A stretch of 7,543 bases of DNA, from assembly GCA_036723735.1 (NCBI GenBank), contig DAIMGT010000108.1, positions 1 through 7,543 on the forward strand, given 5' to 3'. The stretch is from UBA4656 sp002405525. GTDB taxonomy: Bacteria > Pseudomonadota > Gammaproteobacteria > Xanthomonadales > Ahniellaceae. Numbering within the stretch: the stretch's first letter is position 1; each line of letters starts with the position of its first letter. The position numbers and the translations under genes are program-made. Shown here in pieces: positions 1-7,074 of the stretch. The notes under the pieces were generated by a model that saw only the letters and a list, made by a program, of their open reading frames with translations, did no database searches and was not told the origin of the DNA.

Positions 1-62
1 CGGTCAACCCGCATGTCGCTCGCCCGGCATAAGCCACTTGAATTTCAACAGACCCTCACCGC

Positions 63-1349
63 TCAACCCTCCTGCCGCAACACCACCAGCGTCTGGTCGT
101 CGTGTCCGACCTCGCTGTCCTGGTGCTCGACCAGCGCGTCGCGAACGCGGGCCACCACCGCGTCTGGATCGTCGTCGCCTGCGGCGATCAGCGCGGCGAG
201 CCGCTCGCCGCCGAACATGGCGCCGCGGGCGTCGCGCGCCTCCACGATGCCGTCGGTGTAGAGCACGATCAGGTCGCCTGCCTGCAGGTCGGTGTCGACG
301 TTGTGCCAGCGGTGCTCGCGCAGGATGCCGAGCGGGATGCCGGCCTCGTCGTCGCGGCCGAGCCAGTCCAGTCGCCCGTCGCGCCTGCGCAGCGCCGGCA
401 GGTGGCCGCCGTTGACGAAGCGGAAGCCGCCGAGGTCGGGCCGCGCACCGCCGCCGAACACGGTGAGGAAATGCGGCCGCTGGCGGCGCGAGAAAAAGTG
501 GCGGTTGGCGTAGGTCAGCGCGCCGGCCGGCCCGCCCGGCGCCTCGTTGCCGTCGTAGGTGCGCAGGATGGCGTCGAATTGCACCGCCTCCATCGCCGCC
601 GTGGCGCCATGGCCCGATACGTCGGCCACCATCACGCCCCAGGCGTCGATGCCGCGATCGACGAAGTCGGGAAAAATGTGGCTCAGCCGCATCAGATCGT
701 AGTAGTCGCCGGCGGCGGTTTCGGCAGGTTGCCAATGCACCGCGTACGACAGGCCGCGGATCGTCAGTTCCGCCGGCTGCAACAGGCGTTGGAGTTCGGC
801 CAGCCCACTGATCGTCTGCCGCTGGTGCTCGACTGCGGTTTCGCGGAAGCCGGCGGCAAGGATGGCGAAGGCGAGCCGGTACTCGTGCCAGCGCGCCGCG
901 ACGTCCACGCGCTCGAACCGCCGTGGGTCAGGGCTGGCGAGGACCACGCGGAACCCGGTGCGGTCGCGGTCGTCCACGGGCAGCACCAGCAGCGCCGCCG
1001 GACCGCGCAGCGCCTGCGCCAGCGGAAGCGCGATCTCGCGCGGGCCGAGCACCATCGCCAGCGGTGCATCGGATGCCGCGCAGCGCGCCGCCAGCGCATC
1101 GTCGAACCGGGGCAGCCGGCCGGCACCGGGACCGGCGTCGTGGCCCGGCATGACCTCGCTGCCGTCGGCGGCGATCAGGCCGGCCAGGCGCACCTGGCCG
1201 GCCGGCAGGCCGGCGGCGTGCAGCAGCGCGACGCCGACGTCCGGCAGGCCGTGCGCGACGCAGCCGCGCAGCGCGCGAAAGGCGGCGGCCGCATCGCCAC
1301 GGAAACCGGCGAGGTCCAGCAGGCGGTCGATCACTTCGCGTTCGCTCAT
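63..1349 (-). CDS. SpoIIE/PP2C-type protein serine phosphatase with unclassified N-terminal sensor-like region
   Basis: Predicted 428-residue cytoplasmic phosphatase of the PP2C-like SpoIIE/RsbU group, which in known systems dephosphorylates STAS-domain anti-anti-sigma proteins. The C-terminal half (about 200-426) shows the family motifs in order: GDYYD at 214-218, VADVSGHG at 241-248, NGGHLPAL at 313-320, LYTDG at 363-367 and DDQTLVVL at 417-424. D215, D243, D366 and D417/D418 are the expected metal-binding acids. Residues 1 to about 165 match no motif I can name; the size and mixed alpha/beta character would fit a GAF-like sensor, and a helical stretch (about 160-195) links it to the phosphatase. 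There are no membrane segments. I chose the ATG at 1349 because an AAGGT Shine-Dalgarno lies 7 bases upstream; the only earlier in-frame ATG (1457) overlaps the start of the divergent gene. The gene is divergent from the M20 gene. No partner kinase or STAS gene is inside the window, so substrate and pathway are inference. Confidence 0.9.
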   Translation of the reverse strand: MSEREVIDRLLDLAGFRGDAAAAFRALRGCVAHGLPDVGVALLHAAGLPAGQVRLAGLIAADGSEVMPGHDAGPGAGRLPRFDDALAARCAASDAPLAMVLGPREIALPLAQALRGPAALLVLPVDDRDRTGFRVVLASPDPRRFERVDVAARWHEYRLAFAILAAGFRETAVEHQRQTISGLAELQRLLQPAELTIRGLSYAVHWQPAETAAGDYYDLMRLSHIFPDFVDRGIDAWGVMVADVSGHGATAAMEAVQFDAILRTYDGNEAPGGPAGALTYANRHFFSRRQRPHFLTVFGGGARPDLGGFRFVNGGHLPALRRRDGRLDWLGRDDEAGIPLGILREHRWHNVDTDLQAGDLIVLYTDGIVEARDARGAMFGGERLAALIAAGDDDPDAVVARVRDALVEHQDSEVGHDDQTLVVLRQEG

Positions 1350-1356
1350 CGACGCG

Positions 1357-1361
1357 ACCTT
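1357..1361 (-). promoter_or_regulatory. Shine-Dalgarno deciding the phosphatase start
   Basis: On the minus strand AAGGT lies 7 bases before the ATG at 1349. It supports this start over the in-frame ATG at 1457, which would add 36 low-complexity Arg/Pro/Ala-rich residues. Confidence 0.55.
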
Positions 1362-1400
1362 AGCCGAGCCCTCCGGAGCGCGCCATCGACGCGCCCCGGC

Positions 1401-1429
1401 TTGCGGGCTGGCGGCCGGGCGAGGACACT
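1401..1429 (+). promoter_or_regulatory. Weak candidate promoter for the M20 hydrolase gene
   Basis: TTGCGG (1401-1406) and GACACT (1424-1429) are separated by 17 bp in the 106-bp divergent gap. Each matches only 3 of 6 bases of the sigma-70 consensus. The implied transcription start would lie about 20 bases before the ATG. An 8-bp palindrome CTCCGGAG (1371-1378) lies upstream and could be chance in DNA this GC-rich. Confidence 0.22.
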
Positions 1430-1443
1430 CGGGGTCCCGCCGC

Positions 1444-1448
1444 AGGAG
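1444..1448 (+). promoter_or_regulatory. Ribosome binding site of the M20 hydrolase gene
   Basis: A consensus AGGAG lies 7 bases before the ATG at 1456. The reading frame is open far upstream of this point (to about 862), so this site and the signal peptide directly after it fix the start. Confidence 0.8.
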
Positions 1449-1455
1449 AACCGCC

Positions 1456-2763
1456 ATGCCGCAATCCCGTCTGGCTGCGATCGGTCTCGCGCTCGCCGTC
1501 CTCCTGCCGCCACCGGCCAGCGCCGCGATCGGGCGCGCCGACCTCGAACGAGAATTCGCCGCGGTCAGGGATCAGCTCATCGCGTGGCGCCGCGACATCC
1601 ACCAGAACCCTGAACTCGGCAACCGCGAGACGCGCACCGCCGCGCTGGTCGCGGGGGTGCTGAAGGACCTGAAGCTCGACAGCGTGCGGACCGGGGTCGC
1701 ATACACCGGCGTGGTCGGCGTGCTCGAGGGTGGAAAGCCGGGTCCGGTGATCGCGCTGCGCGCCGACATGGACGCCTTGCCGGTCACGGAAGCGACCGGG
1801 CTGCCGTTCGCATCCAAGGTCACCACGACCTTCCGCGGCGAGACGGTCGGCGTCATGCACGCCTGCGGCCACGACACCCATGTCGCCAACCTGCTGGCGA
1901 CCGCGACCGTGCTGTCGCGCCTGCGCGCCGACCTGCCCGGCACGGTGATGTTCATCTTCCAGCCTGCCGAGGAAGGCGCGCCCGAAGGCGAGGAGGGCGG
2001 TGCCGAACTGATGCTCAAGGAAGGCCTGTTCGCCGACCTCAAGCCCGAGGCGGTGATGGGCCTGCACGTCACCAGCAACCTCAACACCGGTCGCATCGGC
2101 TGGCGCGCCGGCCCGCTGATGGCGGCGGTGGATTCGTTCACCATCACGGTCAAGGGCGTGCAGACGCACGGTTCGCGCCCGTGGCAGGGCGTGGACCCGA
2201 TCACCACCGCGGCGCAGATCATCACCGGCGTCAACACCATCGTCAGCCGACAGCTGGACATCACCGACACGCCGGCGGTGGTCAGCTTCGGCGCGATCAA
2301 GGGCGGCATCCGCGAGAACATCATCCCCGACCAGGTGGAGATGATCGGCACCATCCGTACCTTCCAGCCCGAGCACCGGGTGCAGATCTTCGACCGCCTC
2401 AAGCGCACGGCGGAGAGCATCGCCGCCTCGCAGGGCGCGACCGCGACGGTGGACATCCAGCAAGGCTATCCGGTCACCGTCAACGAACAGCGCCTGACCG
2501 AGCGCATGCTGCCGACCCTGCGTCGCGTGGCGGGCGAGGCCAACGTGGTGCGCATCCCGCTGACCACCGGCGCCGAGGACTTCTCCTACTACGCGCAGGA
2601 GGTGCCCGGGCTGTTCGTGTTCGTCGGCGTCACCGACCCCGCGATCGACCCGCGCAAGGCGCCGACCAACCACTCGCCGTTGTTCCTGGTCGACGAGGCC
2701 GCGCTGCCGCTGGCGCTGGATGCGCTGGTGAGCCTGGCGGTGGATTACCTGCAGGGCGGTTGA
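1456..2763 (+). CDS. Exported M20-family (M20D-like) metal-dependent amidohydrolase/carboxypeptidase
   Basis: Predicted 435-residue enzyme hydrolysing N-acyl-amino acids or short peptides with a two-metal centre. Residues 1-23 form a Sec signal peptide (hydrophobic core, ASA at 21-23), so the mature enzyme should be periplasmic. Family motifs in order: DIHQNPEL at 47-54; RADMDALPV at 102-110; HACGHDTH at 135-142, with C137 and H139 as likely metal ligands; FQPAEEG at 168-174, with E172 the likely general base and E173 a ligand; H204 in GLHV, a ligand; QTHGSRPWQGVDPI at 236-249, the start of the inserted dimerisation (lid) domain, with H238; GAEDF at 372-376; and NHSP at 405-408, with H406 the last ligand. 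By recollection this ligand pattern fits the HipO/ILR1-like branch of M20 (hippurate or N-acyl-amino acid hydrolases). Substrate cannot be read from sequence. No active-site residue is missing. It converges with the S9 peptidase gene, 9 bp away. Confidence 0.93.
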   Translation: MPQSRLAAIGLALAVLLPPPASAAIGRADLEREFAAVRDQLIAWRRDIHQNPELGNRETRTAALVAGVLKDLKLDSVRTGVAYTGVVGVLEGGKPGPVIALRADMDALPVTEATGLPFASKVTTTFRGETVGVMHACGHDTHVANLLATATVLSRLRADLPGTVMFIFQPAEEGAPEGEEGGAELMLKEGLFADLKPEAVMGLHVTSNLNTGRIGWRAGPLMAAVDSFTITVKGVQTHGSRPWQGVDPITTAAQIITGVNTIVSRQLDITDTPAVVSFGAIKGGIRENIIPDQVEMIGTIRTFQPEHRVQIFDRLKRTAESIAASQGATATVDIQQGYPVTVNEQRLTERMLPTLRRVAGEANVVRIPLTTGAEDFSYYAQEVPGLFVFVGVTDPAIDPRKAPTNHSPLFLVDEAALPLALDALVSLAVDYLQGG

Positions 2764-2772
2764 GCGCGCGCG

Positions 2773-4743
2773 TCATCCCTTGGCGGGCGCACCGCCGAGG
2801 TGCGTGGCCAGGAAGCCGAGCAGGCGCTCGAACCACAGCCGACGGTTGGCCTCGGCGTGGAAGCCGTGGCCTTCGTCGTCGACATACACCGCTTCGACCT
2901 TGGCGCCGGCGGCGCGCAGCGCCTTCTCCATGGCGCGCGTGTGCGCCGGCGACGCGATGCGGTCGCGCCCTCCGGCGACCAGCAGCACGGGATCGGCGAT
3001 CTTCGCGGCGTGCGAGGTCGCGGAAGCGGTCTCCAGGGCCTCGCCTTCGCCGACCCATTCCGCCATCCAGGTTTCCGCCGATTCGCCGCGGCGTACGCGG
3101 TCCTCGGCCATCATCGCGAGGTCGTAGCCCCCGACGTAGCCGCCCCCGCAGCGATACAGGTCCGGCTCGCGCGCAAGCCCCATCATCGATGTATACGCGC
3201 CGTAGCTGGCGCCGACCAGGCAGACGCGTTCCGCGTCGGCGATGCCCTGCGCGATCGCCCATCGCGTGGCGTCGGTCACGTCGTCCTGCATCCGCGCGCC
3301 CCATTCGCGTGCGCCGGCCAGCAGGAATGAGCGGCCCCGGTTGCCGGAGCCGCGGAAGTTGACCTGCAGCACGGCGTAGCCGGCGGCGGCCAGCAGTTGC
3401 ACGTCTTCGTTCCATTCGAGCCGGTCGAAGACGCCGAACGGACCGCCGTGCGGGAGTACCACCATCGGCAGCGGGCCCTCGGCGTCCGCGGGGCGGGTGA
3501 CGATCGCGTCCAGCGACAGGCCGTCGCGTGCGGCGATCGCGTGCGCGGTCGACGGCGACTGGCGGTCCGGATCGATCCATTCGCGGCGCGACAGCAGGCG
3601 CTCCGCGCCGGACGCGCGGGTGTCGAACAGGAAGAATTCGCCCGGGTTGCGGTCCGACCAGGACGCGACCAGCGCGTAGTGGCCGTCCGCGGTGCTGGAG
3701 ACCAGCCCCATCGGCAGGCCGCCGAAGCCCTTCTCCAGGCGCGCGAGCAGGCGCGCGTCGGAGTGCGCGTCGTCGAACCACGCTGAACGGGGCGACGCGC
3801 CGCTGAACTGCACGCCGATCGGCACGTGCGGCCGTGACAGCGCGTACTGCACGCGCCACGGATCGTGGCGCGGATCGCGCACGACCTCGCGCCGCTTGCC
3901 GCTGCGCGTGTCGAGCGACACGATGGCGTTCGGGCCATCCGCGCGCTGCACCTCCAGCCAGGCGATGTCGCCGGCGGCGTCGAATCCCCGCGGGAACTCG
4001 CGCACGCTGGAGTGGGCCTCGTCGTTGATCAACTGCCACTCGCCGCCGTCTGCCGGGCGGTGGTACAGGCGGCTGACGTTGTCGCCGCCGGCGCCGACCG
4101 CGAAGCGCACGCGCCCCTTGGGATCGGTGGTGAAGCTGGCGCGCGGCACCGGCGCCTCGGCGACCGCGACGCGCTTGCCGGTGTGCACGTCCATCCGCTC
4201 CACGCGCGGGGTCGGCATCGAGGTCAGTGGCCAGGCCTCGATCAGCACCTGGCGGTCTTCGTCGGGCAGCGTGTCCAGCAGGTAGGCCGCGACCTGGCGC
4301 GCGTCGAAGCGCGTGCCCGCGACCTGGCCGCTGCCTTCGTCGACCGCCGCCCGCGCGCCGACCAGCAGCTTGGCCCGGCTGCCGTCGACGTTGACCGCAT
4401 ACAGCTCGCCGGTCGGCTGGGGCGTCTCCAGCGCACCGAATTTCTCGGCCAGCGACACCAGAAGGCGGTCGTTCGCGACCCACACGAAGTCGTCGACATG
4501 CGCGTTGGCGCCGGCGTTGAACGAGGCAGTGGCCTTGCGGTCCGCGCGGCGGATCACCGCCAGCACGGTGCGATCCGCCTGCGCCACGGTGGCCGCGAGA
4601 TAGGCGCCGTCGGGCGAGAGTTTGGCGTCGACGAAACCGCTGCGGCGCAGGTAGGGCGCGAGGTCGACCGGCGCGGGCGCGGCCGCTGCCAGCGCGGGGG
4701 CGAGCAGTGTGGCGAGGATCGCGATGCGGGCGTTGCGGTGCAT
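2773..4743 (-). CDS. Exported S9-family serine peptidase (prolyl oligopeptidase / acylaminoacyl-peptidase type)
   Basis: Predicted 656-residue peptidase cleaving short peptides. Residues 1 to about 22 form a Sec signal peptide (charged MHRNAR, then an Ala/Leu core), placing it in the periplasm. Residues about 25-400 are the poorly conserved beta-propeller part, with repeats such as KLSPDGAYLA at 41-50. Residues about 400-656 are the alpha/beta-hydrolase domain: HGGPFG at 432-437, NFRGS at 462-466, the nucleophile elbow GASYG at 511-515 (S513), D594 in GGRDR and H626 in EGHGF. The triad is complete and the length is normal for exported S9 enzymes. The start at 4743 follows GGAGG at a 5-base spacing and opens the signal peptide. 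The same frame stays open upstream through the whole of fadH, so a longest-frame gene caller would wrongly extend it to about 1435 residues. Neighbours are the convergent M20 hydrolase and fadH, same strand, 203 bp upstream. Exact S9 subfamily and specificity are not determined. Confidence 0.93.
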   Translation of the reverse strand: MHRNARIAILATLLAPALAAAAPAPVDLAPYLRRSGFVDAKLSPDGAYLAATVAQADRTVLAVIRRADRKATASFNAGANAHVDDFVWVANDRLLVSLAEKFGALETPQPTGELYAVNVDGSRAKLLVGARAAVDEGSGQVAGTRFDARQVAAYLLDTLPDEDRQVLIEAWPLTSMPTPRVERMDVHTGKRVAVAEAPVPRASFTTDPKGRVRFAVGAGGDNVSRLYHRPADGGEWQLINDEAHSSVREFPRGFDAAGDIAWLEVQRADGPNAIVSLDTRSGKRREVVRDPRHDPWRVQYALSRPHVPIGVQFSGASPRSAWFDDAHSDARLLARLEKGFGGLPMGLVSSTADGHYALVASWSDRNPGEFFLFDTRASGAERLLSRREWIDPDRQSPSTAHAIAARDGLSLDAIVTRPADAEGPLPMVVLPHGGPFGVFDRLEWNEDVQLLAAAGYAVLQVNFRGSGNRGRSFLLAGAREWGARMQDDVTDATRWAIAQGIADAERVCLVGASYGAYTSMMGLAREPDLYRCGGGYVGGYDLAMMAEDRVRRGESAETWMAEWVGEGEALETASATSHAAKIADPVLLVAGGRDRIASPAHTRAMEKALRAAGAKVEAVYVDDEGHGFHAEANRRLWFERLLGFLATHLGGAPAKG

Positions 4744-4748
4744 GCCGG

Positions 4749-4753
4749 CCTCC
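4749..4753 (-). promoter_or_regulatory. Ribosome binding site of the S9 peptidase gene
   Basis: The minus strand reads GGAGG 5 bases before the ATG at 4743. It is the strongest such site in the window and decides the start, because the frame is open for over 2 kb further upstream. Confidence 0.8.
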
Positions 4754-4771
4754 GTGCGTGGGCGCTGTCGA

Positions 4772-4788
4772 TCGATAGCACGAGGATA
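4772..4788 (-). promoter_or_regulatory. Candidate -10 region(s) for the S9 peptidase gene
   Basis: Two overlapping options are visible on the minus strand: TATCCT (4788-4783), and TATCGA (4777-4772) preceded by TGC like an extended -10. No convincing -35 hexamer is seen for either. This is the only A/T-richer patch in the 203-bp gap, which is why it is proposed. Confidence 0.28.
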
Positions 4789-4799
4789 GTCGCCGTGGC

Positions 4800-4829
4800 G
4801 CCGCCACGCGAGCCCTGCGGCGTGGCGGC
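4800..4829. repeat. Perfect 9-bp inverted repeat with 12-base loop
   Basis: GCCGCCACG (4800-4808) is exactly complementary to CGTGGCGGC (4821-4829). A second CGTGG at 4794-4798 could pair with the same CCACG (4804-4808), so alternative folds exist. There is no T-run on either side, so it is not a classical intrinsic terminator. It lies just upstream of the candidate -10 of the S9 gene. Confidence 0.5.
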
Positions 4830-4833
4830 AGCC

Positions 4834-4862
4834 CGGTCGCGCTGCACGCAGCGCTCCTGCAG
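4834..4862 (-). repeat. Possible half-copy of an intergenic palindromic repeat (Xanthomonadaceae-like)
   Basis: On the minus strand this reads TGCAGGAGCG, then a small stem, then GCGCGACCG. It contains GCGCTG/CAGCGC around a 4-base loop (4839-4844 and 4849-4854). The GTAGGAGCG...GCGACCG layout resembles the short interspersed palindromes I recall from Xanthomonadaceae genomes, here with only one half evident. Assignment to that class is from memory; the stem is directly visible. Confidence 0.4.
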
Positions 4863-4900
4863 GTGATGTGCCAACGCAGTCTTGCCGAAGGACGGTGCGC

Positions 4901-4952
4901 CTGTGGGTGCGGCGCGTGCGCCGCGATGGGGTCGCGGCAAGCCGGCCTACAG
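4901..4952. repeat. Imperfect palindromic repeat element overlapping the fadH stop codon
   Basis: The core is a perfect 7-bp stem GCCGCGA (4920-4926) / TCGCGGC (4932-4938) with loop TGGGG. The outer arms CTGTGGG (4901-4907) and CCTACAG (4946-4952) pair over 7 bp with one G-T wobble. Unequal internal segments separate the two stems. The fadH stop TAG (4949-4947) lies in the outer arm. The layout (TGTRGG...GCCGCGA, loop, mirror) resembles interspersed repeats I recall in Xanthomonadaceae. With no T-run, any role in termination or in protecting the fadH mRNA 3' end is inference. Confidence 0.55.
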
Positions 4953-6971
4953 CCGCGCCGCCAGCCGCGTGCCCTGGTCGATCGCGCGCTTGGCGTCCAG
5001 TTCGGCGGCCACGTCGGCACCGCCGATCAGGTGCACCGGCAGGCCGTGCGCGGCGACCGCATCGTGCAGGGCGCGGTTGGGCTCCTGGCCCGCGCACAGC
5101 ACCACGTGGTCGACGTCCAGCACCTGGTCCTGCGTGCCGATGGTCAGGTGCAGGCCGCGGTCGTCGATCCTGCGATAGGTGACGCCGGCGATCATCTGCA
5201 CGCGCTTCATCTTGAGTGTCGTGCGATGCACCCAGCCGCTGGTCTTGTTGAGGCGCTCGCCGAGCTTGCCGTCCGAGCGCTGCAGCAGGAACACCTCGCG
5301 CGCGGGCGGCGCGGGTTTCGGCGGCACCAGTCCGCCGCGCGCCGCAAGGTCCGGGTCGATGCCCCATTCGCGCAGCCAGACCGGCGCGTCCAGCGTGGGC
5401 GAGTGGCCTTCGTGGACCAGGAATTCCGCCATGTCGAAGCCGATGCCTCCGGCGCCGATGATGGCGACGCGGCGCCCGACCGGCTTGCCGAGCGCAAGCA
5501 CGTCGAGGTAAGTGAGCACCTTGGGGTGGTCCTGGCCGTCGATGCGCGGGTTGCGGGGCGTCACGCCGGTGGCGAGCACGACTTCGTCGAAGCGGTCTGG
5601 CGTGAGGTCGGATGCGGCAACCCGGATGCCGAGCCGCAGGTCCACGCCGGTATCGACGATGCGCGTGCGGAAGTAGCGCAGGGTCTCGTCGAACTCTTCC
5701 TTGCCGGGGATCTTCTTCGCCATGTTGAACTGGCCGCCGATCGCGTCGGCGGCGTCGAACAGCGCGACCGCGTGGCCGCGTTCGGCCAGCACCGTCGCGC
5801 AGGCCAGCCCGGCCGGCCCCGCGCCGACCACCGCGATGCGCTTGCGTGTCGCGGCCGGGGCCCAGTTGAGTTCGGTCTCGTGGCAGGCGCGCGGGTTGAC
5901 GAGGCAGGACGCGGTCTTGCGCTCGAACACATGGTCGAGGCAGGCCTGGTTGCAGGCGATGCAGGTGTTGATGCGGTCGGCGCGGCCGGCGGCGGCCTTG
6001 TTGACCCACTCGGCGTCGGCCAGCAGCGGGCGCGCCATCGACACCATGTCGGCCGCGCCACTGGCGATGAGCGACTCCGCCACGTCCGGCATGTTGATGC
6101 GGTTGGTGGTGACCAGCGGGATCTTCACCTCGGCCTTCATCTTCTGCGTCACGAAGGCGAAGGCGGCGCGCGGCACGCTGGTCACGATGGTCGGGATGCG
6201 CGCCTCGTGCCAGCCGATGCCGGTGTTGATGAGCGTGGCTCCCGCGGCCTCGATGGCCTTGGCGAGCTTGACGATCTCGTCCCAGCGCTGGCCGTCCTCG
6301 ACCAGGTCGAGCATGGACAGGCGATAGACGATGATGAAGTCGGGCCCGACCCTGGCGCGGATCGCGCGCACGATCTCGACCGGAAAGCGCATGCGGTTTT
6401 CGAACGGGCCACCCCATGCGTCGCTGCGCCGGTTGGTGCGCGTGACCAGGAACTGGTTGATCAGGTAACCCTCCGAGCCCATCACTTCCACGCCGTCGTA
6501 GCCGGCCTCGCGGGCATAGGCCGCGCACTGCGCGTAGTCGGCGATGGTGCGCTCGACGCCGCGCGCCGACAGTTCGTGCGGGGTGAACGGCGAGATCGGG
6601 CTCTTGACCTTCGACGGCGCGACGCTGAGCGGGTGGTGGCCGTAGCGCCCGGCGTGCAGGATCTGCATCGCGATCCTGCCGCCTTCCGCGTGCACGGCGG
6701 CAGTGACCTTGCGATGGCGGTTGACTTCCCAGGGCCAGGAGAGCTTGGACGCGAAAGGTCCCAGCCAGCCCTGGATCGAGGGCGCGATGCCGCCGGTGAC
6801 GATCAGGCCCACGCCGCCGCGCGCGCGCTCGCGGAAGTAGGCGGCCAGCTTGTCGTAGTCGGCGGCACGGTCCTCCAGTCCGGTGTGCATCGAGCCCATC
6901 AGGACGCGGTTGCGCAGGGTCGTGAACCCGAGGTCGAGCGGCGAGAGCAGGTGCGGGTACGGCGTGGTCAT
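4947..6971 (-). CDS. fadH: 2,4-dienoyl-CoA reductase (NADPH), FadH type
   Basis: Predicted 674-residue cytoplasmic iron-sulfur flavoenzyme (E. coli FadH is about 672). It reduces 2,4-dienoyl-CoA with NADPH so that polyunsaturated fatty acids can enter beta-oxidation. Residues 1 to about 365 are the Old Yellow Enzyme-like TIM barrel that binds FMN and substrate. Y169 (SEGYLINQF) and H255 (GIGWHEAR) correspond to the E. coli catalytic pair Y166/H252. The [4Fe-4S] ligands are C337, C340, C344 and C356 (CIACNQAC and SC), the same +3 offset from E. coli. Then come the FAD Rossmann motif GAGPAG (383-388), IGGQFN (411-416), the NADPH-domain motif GAGGIG (506-511) and a second FAD segment ending in the conserved RAIDQGTRLA. 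I chose the ATG at 6971 because GGGAG lies 7 bases upstream and the length matches; in-frame ATGs at 6989 and 7058 lack well-placed sites. It has no fatty-acid gene neighbours here and is divergent from the sugar dehydrogenase gene. Confidence 0.96.
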   Translation of the reverse strand: MTTPYPHLLSPLDLGFTTLRNRVLMGSMHTGLEDRAADYDKLAAYFRERARGGVGLIVTGGIAPSIQGWLGPFASKLSWPWEVNRHRKVTAAVHAEGGRIAMQILHAGRYGHHPLSVAPSKVKSPISPFTPHELSARGVERTIADYAQCAAYAREAGYDGVEVMGSEGYLINQFLVTRTNRRSDAWGGPFENRMRFPVEIVRAIRARVGPDFIIVYRLSMLDLVEDGQRWDEIVKLAKAIEAAGATLINTGIGWHEARIPTIVTSVPRAAFAFVTQKMKAEVKIPLVTTNRINMPDVAESLIASGAADMVSMARPLLADAEWVNKAAAGRADRINTCIACNQACLDHVFERKTASCLVNPRACHETELNWAPAATRKRIAVVGAGPAGLACATVLAERGHAVALFDAADAIGGQFNMAKKIPGKEEFDETLRYFRTRIVDTGVDLRLGIRVAASDLTPDRFDEVVLATGVTPRNPRIDGQDHPKVLTYLDVLALGKPVGRRVAIIGAGGIGFDMAEFLVHEGHSPTLDAPVWLREWGIDPDLAARGGLVPPKPAPPAREVFLLQRSDGKLGERLNKTSGWVHRTTLKMKRVQMIAGVTYRRIDDRGLHLTIGTQDQVLDVDHVVLCAGQEPNRALHDAVAAHGLPVHLIGGADVAAELDAKRAIDQGTRLAARL

Positions 6972-6978
6972 CGCGGGG

Positions 6979-6983
6979 CTCCC
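6979..6983 (-). promoter_or_regulatory. Shine-Dalgarno deciding the fadH start
   Basis: GGGAG on the minus strand lies 7 bases before the ATG at 6971. For the alternative ATG at 6989, the only purine-rich stretch (GGCGGA) abuts the start codon with no spacing. Confidence 0.65.
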
Positions 6984-7000
6984 GGTCATTCCGCCAACAT

Positions 7001-7012
7001 GCCGCCGGCGGC
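7001..7012. repeat. 12-bp perfect palindrome in the fadH/sugar dehydrogenase divergent gap
   Basis: GCCGCCGGCGGC is a perfect self-complementary 12-mer located 30 bases upstream of the fadH ATG. It is positioned where an operator could act on fadH, but pure G/C palindromes of this kind also arise by chance in such DNA. It does not resemble the E. coli FadR site. Confidence 0.35.
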
Positions 7013-7074
7013 GTGGGCGTGCAAGCCGCGCCCGTATGGCCGGCCTCCCACGGCGCACGGATGCTGGCTGCCGG

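Noticed and set aside
862..1455. N-terminal extension of the M20 frame back to 862
   Set aside because: It overlaps the phosphatase gene on the opposite strand, is Arg/Ser/Ala-rich, and bypasses the AGGAG site and signal peptide at 1456.
102..1613. Long plus-strand open frame opposite the phosphatase gene
   Set aside because: It is a shadow frame of a gene with clear phosphatase motifs. The translation has no recognisable motif and no ribosome binding site decides a start.
1360..2673. Minus-strand open frame opposite the M20 gene (about 437 residues)
   Set aside because: The translation is rich in His/Asp/Arg/Gly, typical of antisense frames in GC-rich DNA. The M20 motifs lie on the other strand.
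4839..4854. GCGCTGC/GCAGCGC as an intrinsic terminator
   Set aside because: There is no T-run on either strand, and the perfect 7-bp arms leave only a 2-base loop (6 bp with a 4-base loop is the realistic fold). It is better viewed as part of a repeat-like element.
4554..4940. Small minus-strand frame covering the fadH-S9 gap (128 residues)
   Set aside because: It has no ribosome binding site, overlaps the S9 5' end out of frame, and its upstream part is simply a translation of the repeat elements.
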